In this document: piece after piece, positions 1 to 6,598 of the stretch | Layout: each line of letters begins with the position of its first letter | Position numbering within the stretch: the first letter of the stretch is position 1 | Source: Candidatus Scatosoma pullistercoris | GTDB lineage: Bacteria > Bacillota > Clostridia > Christensenellales > Borkfalkiaceae | DNA length: 8,522 nt | NCBI GenBank assembly: GCA_018714725.1 | Contig: DVMZ01000066.1 | Coordinates: 1-8,522, forward strand | Reading direction: 5' to 3' | Notes under the pieces: generated by a model | Told to the model about the DNA's origin: nothing | The model's input: the letters and a program-made list of their open reading frames with translations, nothing else | Databases searched by the model: none | Translations under genes and position numbers: made by a program

Positions 1-364
1 AGACATGCTCTTCCGGCGTAGCGGGAATGCTCAGCGTCAGATATCCTTCTTTGGAGAAAAAGCTCTTGTAATAACAAAACAGAAAGTTAAAGAAGGAAAA
101 AAACGCGGAGGCCGCTATGGCCAATCCATAAACCGTATTTGTGGAAACCATGCACCACACAGCAATATCCGATTGGGCGTATTTGAGCATCGCGATACAC
201 ACGGAAGCGATCAGCGTAAAGCCCGCCACCGCAAGGTAACAGGGCCCCAGAATCCGGAACTGCGCCCGATAGTCGTATTTCATGAGTTTTTTCAGCATGC
301 TTTTACGGACTTTGCGCGGTCCGCGTTCAAACTTGGAAGATTTTTTCTCGGCGCGTTTTACCAT
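1..364 (-). CDS. ABC-2-like transporter permease, N-terminal part (3' end outside window)
   Basis: Membrane subunit of the exporter whose ATPase lies just upstream. I translated it directly: 121 codons are open from the ATG at 364 to the window edge, with no stop. Residues 1-37 are strongly basic (MVKRAEKKSSKF, then KVRKSMLKKLMKYDYRAQFR) and cytoplasmic by the positive-inside rule. Two hydrophobic segments follow, about 38-60 (ILGPCYLAVAGFTLIASV) and 68-97 (Phe/Ala-rich). After them comes YYKSFFSKEGYLTLSIPATPEEH (98-120). The segment EGYLTLSIPATP matches the motif after TM2 in a family of Bacillota ABC permeases often annotated as hypothetical. The first 22 residues may be an extension, since relatives often start near MLKKLMKYD. 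The 7-nt overlap and strong Shine-Dalgarno support the start used here. What it transports cannot be read from the sequence. Confidence 0.85.
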   Translation of the reverse strand, partial: MVKRAEKKSSKFERGPRKVRKSMLKKLMKYDYRAQFRILGPCYLAVAGFTLIASVCIAMLKYAQSDIAVWCMVSTNTVYGLAIAASAFFSFFNFLFCYYKSFFSKEGYLTLSIPATPEEHV

Positions 365-1059
365 CTGAACACCTCCCGGAACAACTGATCGATCGTTTTG
401 CCCTCCCCCTTGCGGATGTCGTTGGCGCCGCCCGCCAGGACAATTCTGCCCGCCTGTAAAAAGAGGACGTAATCGAGCACGGGCTCGATATCTCCGATGA
501 GGTGCGTACAGATGATCATCGTGGCGTCCTGCCGCTTATTCTCTTCGATGACGCGCAGGATATACTCCCGCGCCGCCGGGTCCACGCCCGCGATCGGCTC
601 GTCAAAGATATACAGCTTCGCATTTCTCGCCAGCGTCAGAATCAGCCCCAGTTTTTCCTTCGTCCCCTTGGACAGCGCCCGCACTTTCTGGTTCCGTCCC
701 ACTCCCAGTTCGTCGATCATCTTCCAGGCGCGCGCTTCGTCAAAATCGGCGAAAAAGTCCTTGTAATACTCCACTTCCTGCGTGACGGAAAAACTCTCGT
801 TGAGGAAATGAGTGTCCGGCAGATACGCCACCAGCGCCTTTGTCTCCGTTCCGATCGGTTTTTCTGCGACGGTCAGCGTCCCGGAAGTGGGGGTCAGAAG
901 TCCCGCAATCAGCTTGATCAGCGTCGTCTTTCCGCTTCCGTTGGTGCCGAGAAGACCCACGATCTTCCCTTCGTCCGGAATGGCAAAGGTCAGATGATCC
1001 AGCGCGCGGATCCCCTTGTAATCCTTGGTCAGATACGCACATTCCAATATATTTCCCAT
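358..1059 (-). CDS. ABC transporter ATP-binding protein (YtrB-like subfamily)
   Basis: Cytoplasmic ATPase subunit of an ABC exporter, expected to work with the membrane protein encoded next. From the ATG at 1059 it is 233 aa: Walker A GTNGSGKT (38-45), Walker B LYIFDEP (149-155), D-loop GVDPAAR (158-164) and H-loop CTH with H186. Two motifs are degenerate. The signature reads LSKGTKEKL (129-137) rather than LSGGQ, and the Q-loop position is Asp82 in AYLPDTHFL. From memory of the family, both are typical of a Bacillota subgroup related to YtrB, often under GntR control. The frame is open back to a GTG at 1131, but that lies upstream of the predicted transcription start. The ATG at 1071 is the alternative start. 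I prefer 1059 because MGNILECAYLTK resembles family N-termini and GGGGAG precedes it. Its stop overlaps the permease start by 7 nt. Substrate unknown. Confidence 0.9.
   Translation of the reverse strand: MGNILECAYLTKDYKGIRALDHLTFAIPDEGKIVGLLGTNGSGKTTLIKLIAGLLTPTSGTLTVAEKPIGTETKALVAYLPDTHFLNESFSVTQEVEYYKDFFADFDEARAWKMIDELGVGRNQKVRALSKGTKEKLGLILTLARNAKLYIFDEPIAGVDPAAREYILRVIEENKRQDATMIICTHLIGDIEPVLDYVLFLQAGRIVLAGGANDIRKGEGKTIDQLFREVFRW
372..377 (-). promoter_or_regulatory. Shine-Dalgarno of the ABC permease gene
   Basis: GGGAGG on the minus strand, 7 nt upstream of the ATG at 362-364, lies inside the end of the ATPase gene. It supports this ATG over the internal ATGs at permease codons 23 and 28. 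It also fits coupled translation of the two subunits, which overlap by ATGGTAA. Confidence 0.75.
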
Positions 1060-1113
1060 ATTTCTCCCCATGGCGCTTTCCGCGCCTCCGAGCCCCTTCG
1101 GGAGCTTCGGTTT
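1060..1113 (-). promoter_or_regulatory. Structured 5' leader and Shine-Dalgarno of the ABC operon
   Basis: From the predicted transcript start there are two hairpins. The first pairs 1088-1096 with 1100-1110 (9 bp with two single-base bulges, 3-nt loop). The second is a perfect 5-bp stem, 1072-1076 with 1082-1086, loop GGAAA on the transcript. A GGAGG lies at 1084-1088, partly inside the second stem, 13 nt from the ATG at 1071. After the stem comes GGGGAG (1064-1069), 4 nt from the ATG at 1059. I see no known riboswitch pattern. Confidence 0.45.
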
Positions 1114-1119
1114 TCCTTT

Positions 1120-1148
1120 ATTGTACCACACTTCGCCCCGAAAGTCAA
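1120..1148 (-). promoter_or_regulatory. Sigma-A promoter of the ABC transporter operon
   Basis: On the minus strand, TTGACT (1143-1148, one mismatch to TTGACA) is followed by exactly 17 nt and TACAAT (1120-1125, one mismatch to TATAAT). A TG one base upstream of the -10 box gives an extended -10. The predicted transcription start is near 1113. This lies upstream of the ATGs at 1071 and 1059 but downstream of the GTG at 1131, ruling out the longer reading of the ATPase gene from this promoter. Confidence 0.88.
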
Positions 1149-1149
1149 T

Positions 1150-1188
1150 GCCGGAAAAGTTTTTCCCTCAAAAAAGGGCTTTTCCGGC
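1150..1188. repeat. 39-nt inverted repeat adjoining the ABC promoter
   Basis: GCCGGAAAAG (1150-1159) and CTTTTCCGGC (1179-1188) are perfect 10-nt inverted arms. The interior can also pair (CCC at 1165-1167 with GGG at 1176-1178). The inner edge lies one base from the -35 box at 1143-1148. Neither strand has a T-run after the stem, so it is not a simple terminator. It could be a regulator-binding operator, a cruciform, or a remnant terminator stem. The ABC subfamily is often controlled by GntR-type (YtrA-like) repressors, but no regulator gene is in the window. Confidence 0.65.
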
Positions 1189-1240
1189 ACGATTTCCGAG
1201 TACAAAGCGCACTCATCCCTCCCCTGTCCCTCTGAAAGGA

Positions 1241-1260
1241 GAAAAACCGGCATTCCCCGG
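1241..1260 (-). terminator. Possible weak secondary terminator
   Basis: Immediately after the main terminator, the minus strand reads CCGG, a 6-nt spacer, CCGG, then TTTTTC. The 4-bp stem is short, so on its own this would be a poor terminator. Its position right behind the first hairpin suggests a back-up stop, but chance is possible. Confidence 0.3.
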
Positions 1261-1261
1261 A

Positions 1262-1295
1262 ACAAAAAATCTGCCGGCGGAACCTTTCCGCCGGC
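1262..1295 (-). terminator. Intrinsic terminator of the plsX-rnc-smc-ftsY unit
   Basis: On the minus strand a perfect 10-bp GC-rich stem (GCCGGCGGAA with TTCCGCCGGC; 1273-1282 and 1286-1295) with a 3-nt loop is followed by AGATTTTTTG. This is a classic rho-independent terminator beginning 32 nt past the ftsY stop. It separates the housekeeping cluster from the ABC operon. Confidence 0.9.
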
Positions 1296-1327
1296 GTTCC
1301 GGTCATTAAAACCCTGCCCCTTCCTTT

Positions 1328-2224
1328 TTACAAAATCGCTTCCACAAAACTGCGGGAATCGAATTTTTCGAGGTCCTCTATCTTTTCGCCCGTACCCGCA
1401 AAGATCACGGGCAACATGAGTTCGGAAGCCAGCGAGAACACAAACCCGCCCTTTGCCGTGCCGTCCAGTTTGGTGAGCACCAGTCCGTCGAGCTCCACCG
1501 CCTCGTCGAACACGCGCGCCTGAGAGAGGGCATTCTGCCCGGTGGTGGCGTCGAGAACCAGCAGTTTGAGGAAATCCGCTTCCGGATACTCCCGCAGGAC
1601 CACCCGTTCCATTTTCTGCAATTCTTTCATGAGGTTGTCCTTGACGTGCAGGCGCCCGGCGGTGTCCACGATGACGACGTCCGTTCCCCTGGCCTTGGCC
1701 GAGGACACGGCGTCGTAAATGACCGCCGCGGGATCGCTGCCCTCTTCGTGCTTGACAATGCGCACCTTTGCGCGCTCCGCCCATACGGACAGCTGTTCGC
1801 TCGCCGCCGCGCGGAAGGTATCCGCCGCCGCCAGCGTCACCGTTTTTCCCTGCGAAAGGAAGTAGTGCGCCAGCTTGCCGATCGTAGTCGTCTTGCCGAC
1901 GCCGTTCACCCCCACGAGCATGATTACGCAGGGATAGGAAAGATCGGGCACCTCCGCTTCTTCGAGAATGCCGGTGAGAATGCCGCGGAGGAGCTCGGTG
2001 ACATACTGCTCGTCTTTCAGCCGTTCCCCGATGGCCTGTTCCTTCACCCGTTCCACCACTTCTTCGGCGGTGGAGACGGACACGTCCGAGGAAATGAGAA
2101 TTTCCTCCAGTTCCTCGTAAAAGGCGTCGCCCAGTTTATTTTTGGAAAAGAGCACCCGCAATTTTTCCGAAAAGTTATCCTTCGTCTTTTTGAGCGCCCC
2201 AAACAGTTTTCCGAATATACCCAT
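1328..2224 (-). CDS. ftsY: Signal recognition particle receptor FtsY
   Basis: SRP receptor GTPase. It docks Ffh-ribosome-nascent chain complexes at the SecYEG translocon for co-translational membrane insertion. The 298-aa product is an NG-domain protein with no long acidic A domain, as is common in Bacillota. The N-terminus MGIFGKLFGALKKTKDNF is a basic amphipathic helix suited to membrane binding. The helical N domain runs to about residue 90. GTPase motifs follow: G1 GVNGVGKT (105-112), the SRP-GTPase-specific DTFRAAA (135-141), DTAGR (187-191), TKLDG (251-255) and the terminal GTGEKIEDLEKFD closing motif. The ATG at 2224 has CGGAGA at 2231-2236, 7 nt from GGAG to the start. It is the last gene of the cluster: a strong terminator begins 32 nt after its stop. 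The ylxM-ffh genes that often follow are absent. Confidence 0.98.
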   Translation of the reverse strand: MGIFGKLFGALKKTKDNFSEKLRVLFSKNKLGDAFYEELEEILISSDVSVSTAEEVVERVKEQAIGERLKDEQYVTELLRGILTGILEEAEVPDLSYPCVIMLVGVNGVGKTTTIGKLAHYFLSQGKTVTLAAADTFRAAASEQLSVWAERAKVRIVKHEEGSDPAAVIYDAVSSAKARGTDVVIVDTAGRLHVKDNLMKELQKMERVVLREYPEADFLKLLVLDATTGQNALSQARVFDEAVELDGLVLTKLDGTAKGGFVFSLASELMLPVIFAGTGEKIEDLEKFDSRSFVEAIL

Positions 2225-2263
2225 CTGAATTCTCCGTAGTTTTGGCGAAACTTCCGTCTTATT

Positions 2264-5200
2264 TTATTCGACGGTACCCGCGCCCAGCCGCTGTTCCACT
2301 TCCGCAAGTTTCACGGAAACGATCTTGGAAACGCCCTTTTCCTGCATCGTGACGCCGAACAGGGAATCCGCCTGGTTCATCGTCGGTTTTCTGTGCGTGA
2401 TGACGATGAACTGCGTATCCTCGGAGAAGCGCTTGAGATAGGAGGCAAACCGATCGACGTTGGCGTCGTCGAGCGCGGCTTCGATCTCGTCCAGGATACA
2501 GAAGGGCATCGGGTTGGTCTTGAGGATGGCAAACAGAATGGCGATGGCGGTGAGCGCCTGTTCGCCGCCCGAAAGCAGGGAAATCTTGCTGAGTTTCTTC
2601 CCCGGCGGGCAAGCCACGATTTCCACGCCCGCGGCAAGCGGGTCTTCGCCCTCCACATAATCCAGCTGCAACTCCGCCCGGCCGCCGCCGAACAGTTCCT
2701 TGAACGTGGTCTTGAAATGTTCGTTGATCTTGTCGAATCCCTCGTTGAACTGCCTGAGCATCTCTTCGCGGATATCGTTGAGCGCGGACGTGAGGTCTTC
2801 GATCGCCTTCTGCAAATCGTCGCGCTGGGTGATCATCTCGTCGTAATGCGCTTTCTCTTCGTCGTATTCCTCCACAGCGTTGGGATTGACCGCGCCGAGC
2901 ATCGTGATCTTGCGTTTGAGTACGGCAATGACCGTCGCCGCCTCTTCCACGTCAAACCCTTCCTTGCGCAGCGCGAGGCACCCCTCGTAATCCATGTGGT
3001 AGGCTTCGTCGATTCTCAGCCGCATATTTTCGAGATTGGTATCGATCTTACTGATTTCGATTTCGCATTTATACCGCTTGTCCGACTGCTTGGTGATGCG
3101 TTCCTGCAAAGAGGTCTTTTCCTCCTCCAAAGCCGCCTGACGCGCGTTGATCTCCTCTTTTTCCTTGGAGATCGCGGCGATCTTGTCCATGATTTCCTGA
3201 ACGGCCGCCCGCTCTTCCTCGGTGAGCTCCTTTTCCTGCGCCACCGCCTCGAGTTCGTTCAGCTTGCCCTGGAAATCCTTTCTCGACTGCTCGGTCTCCA
3301 TAATCCGCTTCACGAGCTCTTCCTTTTCGGAAGTCAGCCGGCGGACCGTCTCTTCTTCCTTTTCCACCGCGGAGACCAACGCCGCATATTCCACTTCGAG
3401 GTCGTGCAGATTTTTGCTCTTTTCCTCGCGCTCGGCACGGAACCGGTCGCACTGACTGCGCTGGGAAGTGAGCTGTTCTTCCGCGTCGGCGCGCAGGGAA
3501 TTGAGCTCCTCTTCGCTCTTGGAGGAATTTTCCTCTTCGCTGCGCAGAGCCTCCAGCTTTGCGTTGAGCTCCTGCAGCGCTTCGCGATAGACGGCGATGT
3601 CCGCCTCCGCATTTTCGATCTGCTGCCCGAGCGCCGCTTCCCGCTGTTCGAGAGCCGCCTGTTCGCTTAAAGAGGACTGGTACTTCGCGCGGAGTTTTTC
3701 CACTTCTTCCTCCGCCTTTTCCCGCGCCTTTTCGCTTTCGGCGATCGCCACTTTCAGCTTTTCGATATATTTCTGCTTGCGGAGAATGTTCTCCTTGCAT
3801 TCCTGAATTTTACGCTCGTTGGACAGGAGCGACCCCGCGTCCTTGCGCCGGCTTCCGCCCGTCATCGCGCCGCTCGTCATGACGATGTCGCCGTCCAGCG
3901 TGACGATCTTGAAGGAGTTGCCGTACTTTTTCGCGATCGTGTTCGCGTTGAAAATATTGTCGCAGATAAGGGTGTTCCCCAAGAGGTTGGAAATGACGTT
4001 ATAATAATATTCGTCGTACTGCACCAGTTCGGTGGCGAGTCCCAGAGCCCCCTTTTCGCTCAGCGCGCGCTGAATTTCCCTGGTATCGGGCTTGGGACGC
4101 ATGCTGGAAACGGGCAGGAAAGTGACCACGCCCCCGTTGGTGCGTTTGAGATATTCAATGAGATAACGGGCGTCGTCGCTGGTGGCCGTGACGACGTTCT
4201 GCATCGCGCCGCCGAACGCCGTTTCGATGGCCGTTTCGTATTTCTGCTCGGTGCGGATAATGTCGGCCAGCGCGCCTTTCACGCGGTTGCCCACGTCCGG
4301 ATTGGTCTTGGACACGGACAGCAGCCGCCGCACGGAATCCTTATACCCCTCGAAGCGGTTTTTCAGGCTGATGTACACTTCCAGGCTGTCTTTGAGAGAA
4401 GCGATCTGGCCGTTGGCATTGAACAGGTCCTGATTGAAGTTGTTGACGGTGAGCTGCATTTCCCGCACTTCTTCCGTCTGTTCCTCGATCGCCTGCGTGC
4501 CCTTGGAGGTAAATTCCCGAAGTTTTTTGAGGTCTGAGCGCACGGCGGACAATTCGTCCTGCAGCCGTTCTTTCCCCTGCTCGCTCTTCTGAATCGCGGC
4601 GTCGATCTCCTTAATCCGCTCCTCCGTCGCGTCCTTGCGCGCGGAAATACTGCCGAGGTTCTTTTTCAGCTCGGACAAATCTTCGGCGGAAGAGAGCTGG
4701 CTCATGCGCTTTTCGTCCGTCAGACGCTCGAACACCGCGATCTTGTTGTCGAGTGCGGAAATGGCCGAACGCAATACGTCCGTCTCGTTTTCGATGGCGG
4801 AAATGCGCTCGGAATCGGCTTTTTGCTTTTTCGCGCTGAGCGCCACCGAATCGTCGATTTCGCCGATCCGCTTCTTGCTCTCTTCCAGCACGTCCGTCGC
4901 CGCCGCGATCTGCGAACGGTAAGTGCTGATCCGCTCCCGCACCAGCTTCAGCTCGCCGTCCTTTCTCTCGTTCCCAACGGACAGTTCCACCCGGCGGTCG
5001 TTGAGCTCGGTGAGATCGGCGTCCGCTTCCGCGATTTTCCTGCGGTTTTCCTCCGTCTGGCGGTTGATCTTTTCCACCTGGACGTTCAGGGAAATGATCT
5101 GGTCGGAAATCCCGGAAATATCCCGCTTGAATTTGTCCTTTTCGCTCTCGGCGTTCTCATAGCGGTATATGTAAGTGTTCGCCTCGTTGACTTTCAGCGA

Positions 5201-5860
5201 TTCGGAATATTCATTGTATTCCCGCGCGGCGGCAGCCTGTTTGGACAAAGGCCCCAGACGGCGCTCCGCCTCGTCGATGCGCTGGCGGTAGATGAACAGG
5301 TTGGAATTGGAATCTTCCAGCTTGCGCTCGATCTCCTGTTTGCGGGACTTGTACACCATCAGCCCGGTGGCTTCTTCAAAGATCAGCCGCCTGTCCTCGG
5401 CGCGGGAATTCATGATCTGCGCCACTTTTCCCTGTCCGATGATGGAGTAGCCCTCTTTGCCCAGGCCGACGCCGTGGAACAGGGCGACGATGTCTTTGAG
5501 CCGGCTGGGCTGGCCGTTGATGAGATATTTGCTGTCCCCGTTCCGGTACAGCCGCCGGGTCATGGCGACGTCCGTCACGTCCATATCGAAAATGTGTTTG
5601 CTGTTGTCGAACACCAGCGTCACTTCGCAGAAGGACAGCGGTTTGCGCGCTTCCGTCCCCCCGAAAATGACGTCCTGCATGCTCGTGCCGCGCAGGGACT
5701 TGGCCGACTGCTCGCCGAGAACCCACCGGACCGCGTCCGCGACGTTGCTCTTTCCGCAACCGTTCGGCCCGACGATACACGTCACTCCGTCGTCAAAACG
5801 GATGGACGTCTTGTCCGCGAACGATTTGAAACCGACAAGTTGTATTTCTTTCAGATCCAA
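2264..5860 (-). CDS. smc: Chromosome segregation/condensation protein SMC
   Basis: SMC ATPase that dimerises and, with ScpA and ScpB, condenses and segregates the chromosome by DNA loop extrusion. The product is 1198 aa, normal for the family (about 1150-1200). Order of parts: N-terminal head with GFKSFADKT and Walker A GPNGCGKS (residues 31-38); Q-loop region GYSIIGQGKVAQI; a long Glu/Lys/Arg-rich coiled coil; a hinge at about 520-665, containing KYETAIETAFGGAMQN and ending with MTSGAMTGGSRRKDAG; the return coiled coil; then the C-terminal head. That head carries the signature LLSGGEQALTAIAILFAIL (about 1095) and Walker B FCILDEIEAALDDANV (about 1120). The start is TTG with a good Shine-Dalgarno in the rnc end. 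It sits 6 nt after rnc and 39 nt before ftsY, the usual neighbours. The scpA/scpB genes are not in the window. No frameshift or missing motif is visible. Confidence 0.98.
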   Translation of the reverse strand: MDLKEIQLVGFKSFADKTSIRFDDGVTCIVGPNGCGKSNVADAVRWVLGEQSAKSLRGTSMQDVIFGGTEARKPLSFCEVTLVFDNSKHIFDMDVTDVAMTRRLYRNGDSKYLINGQPSRLKDIVALFHGVGLGKEGYSIIGQGKVAQIMNSRAEDRRLIFEEATGLMVYKSRKQEIERKLEDSNSNLFIYRQRIDEAERRLGPLSKQAAAAREYNEYSESLKVNEANTYIYRYENAESEKDKFKRDISGISDQIISLNVQVEKINRQTEENRRKIAEADADLTELNDRRVELSVGNERKDGELKLVRERISTYRSQIAAATDVLEESKKRIGEIDDSVALSAKKQKADSERISAIENETDVLRSAISALDNKIAVFERLTDEKRMSQLSSAEDLSELKKNLGSISARKDATEERIKEIDAAIQKSEQGKERLQDELSAVRSDLKKLREFTSKGTQAIEEQTEEVREMQLTVNNFNQDLFNANGQIASLKDSLEVYISLKNRFEGYKDSVRRLLSVSKTNPDVGNRVKGALADIIRTEQKYETAIETAFGGAMQNVVTATSDDARYLIEYLKRTNGGVVTFLPVSSMRPKPDTREIQRALSEKGALGLATELVQYDEYYYNVISNLLGNTLICDNIFNANTIAKKYGNSFKIVTLDGDIVMTSGAMTGGSRRKDAGSLLSNERKIQECKENILRKQKYIEKLKVAIAESEKAREKAEEEVEKLRAKYQSSLSEQAALEQREAALGQQIENAEADIAVYREALQELNAKLEALRSEEENSSKSEEELNSLRADAEEQLTSQRSQCDRFRAEREEKSKNLHDLEVEYAALVSAVEKEEETVRRLTSEKEELVKRIMETEQSRKDFQGKLNELEAVAQEKELTEEERAAVQEIMDKIAAISKEKEEINARQAALEEEKTSLQERITKQSDKRYKCEIEISKIDTNLENMRLRIDEAYHMDYEGCLALRKEGFDVEEAATVIAVLKRKITMLGAVNPNAVEEYDEEKAHYDEMITQRDDLQKAIEDLTSALNDIREEMLRQFNEGFDKINEHFKTTFKELFGGGRAELQLDYVEGEDPLAAGVEIVACPPGKKLSKISLLSGGEQALTAIAILFAILKTNPMPFCILDEIEAALDDANVDRFASYLKRFSEDTQFIVITHRKPTMNQADSLFGVTMQEKGVSKIVSVKLAEVEQRLGAGTVE

Positions 5861-5875
5861 AGCCGTTTACTCCTT
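5861..5875 (-). promoter_or_regulatory. Shine-Dalgarno deciding the TTG start of smc
   Basis: AAGGAG at 5870-5875 lies 9 nt upstream of the TTG at 5858-5860. The motif is also the last Lys-Glu codon pair of rnc, directly before the rnc TAA at 5867-5869. The first residues after the TTG (DLKEIQLVGFKSFA) match the usual SMC N-terminus, so TTG is the real start. The arrangement implies that translation of smc is coupled to termination on rnc. Confidence 0.75.
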
Positions 5876-6598
5876 ATATTCTTTTCTCTCTGTATTCTTT
5901 CCGGATCGCCCTTCTCTCCCTTCCCCCCGGGAAGCGAGCGCTTCAAGCAATCGTTTTGCCGCTTTCTGTTCCGCGGCGGAGATGCTTTTCCCCGTTCCCG
6001 CCGCCGTCAGGCCCTCCGCGCAGACGCTCACCGTCCAGAGCGGCGCGTGATCCTCGCCCGATTTCCGGGCTTCGCCGTATTCGGGCATCGTCCCGCCCGG
6101 GCGGGACTGCAGAAGTTCCTGCAACCGCTGTTTATAATTCTCTTCGCCGCTGAGGGAAAGATTGTGCGAGACGAATTTCTGCGCCGCCGCATACCCGCCT
6201 GCCCCGTCGAGATAAATCGCCGCGGTCAGCGCTTCAAACAGGCTGGCCACCGTCTTTTCCCCCACGTTGGAGGCGCCGCCTTCAAACAGGAGATACTGAC
6301 AAAGCCCGAGCCTTTTTGCCGCCGCGGCAAGCGCTTTCTGACTGACCAGCTTCTGCCGGGCTTCCGTCATCTGCCCTTCGTTGAGCTCCTCTTTCCCGGC
6401 GCCGATTCCGTACAGCCGTTCGGAAACGATGAGTTCCAGCACCGCGTCGCCGAGAAATTCCAGTCGTTCGTTGTTCTCTCCGCCGTGCGCGTTGGAATAG
6501 GTGGAATGGATAAACGCCAGTTTCAGCAATTCTTTGTCGCGGAAAGAAAATCCGATTTCCCGCTCTATCTCTCCCGCCGGAAATTCCGTTTCAAGCAT
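5867..6598 (-). CDS. rnc: Ribonuclease III
   Basis: Endonuclease that cuts double-stranded RNA in rRNA precursors, structured mRNAs and antisense duplexes. It acts as a homodimer in the cytoplasm. The 243-aa product has the signature NERLEFLGDAVLE at residues 43-55 (acidic residues E44, E47, D51), a conserved E74 in the LNEGQMTEAR segment, and the second metal-site helix SLFEAL at 119-124. A C-terminal double-stranded RNA-binding domain spans about 154-224 (NYKQRLQELLQ, PEYGEA, then a Lys/Ala-rich AEQKAAKRLL helix). A charged tail of about 18 residues follows. Oddity: the position normally Asp (E. coli D114) reads Ser119 (AGC at 6242-6244), while the partner glutamate (E122, E. coli E117) is kept. 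The ATG at 6598 has a GAGGG about 5 nt upstream inside plsX. Its last two sense codons (AAG GAG) form the Shine-Dalgarno of smc. Family assignment is secure; catalytic consequences of the Ser are inference. Confidence 0.95.
   Translation of the reverse strand: MLETEFPAGEIEREIGFSFRDKELLKLAFIHSTYSNAHGGENNERLEFLGDAVLELIVSERLYGIGAGKEELNEGQMTEARQKLVSQKALAAAAKRLGLCQYLLFEGGASNVGEKTVASLFEALTAAIYLDGAGGYAAAQKFVSHNLSLSGEENYKQRLQELLQSRPGGTMPEYGEARKSGEDHAPLWTVSVCAEGLTAAGTGKSISAAEQKAAKRLLEALASRGEGREGRSGKNTERKEYKE

Noticed and set aside
1060..1131. Longer ABC ATPase starting at the GTG at 1131
   Set aside because: The GTG overlaps the spacer of the predicted promoter, lies upstream of the predicted transcript start, and lacks a good Shine-Dalgarno. 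The extra residues are not part of the ABC fold.
1150..1188. The inverted repeat as an intrinsic terminator
   Set aside because: The stem is long, but neither strand has a T-run after it. On the minus strand the next bases form the -35 box.
502..1419. 305-codon plus-strand open frame across the ABC ATPase and the intergenic region
   Set aside because: It crosses the ABC promoter, the inverted repeat, the terminator and the ftsY end. Its His/Arg-rich composition looks like antisense.
2393..3670. 425-codon plus-strand open frame antisense to the smc coiled coil and head
   Set aside because: The repetitive Leu/Phe/Glu translation mirrors the Glu/Lys-rich heptads of SMC. It is a shadow, not a gene.
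2700..5200. Periodic Glu/Lys-rich sequence in smc as a possible tandem repeat
   Set aside because: The periodicity is the heptad pattern of SMC coiled coils; no repeated nucleotide unit is seen.
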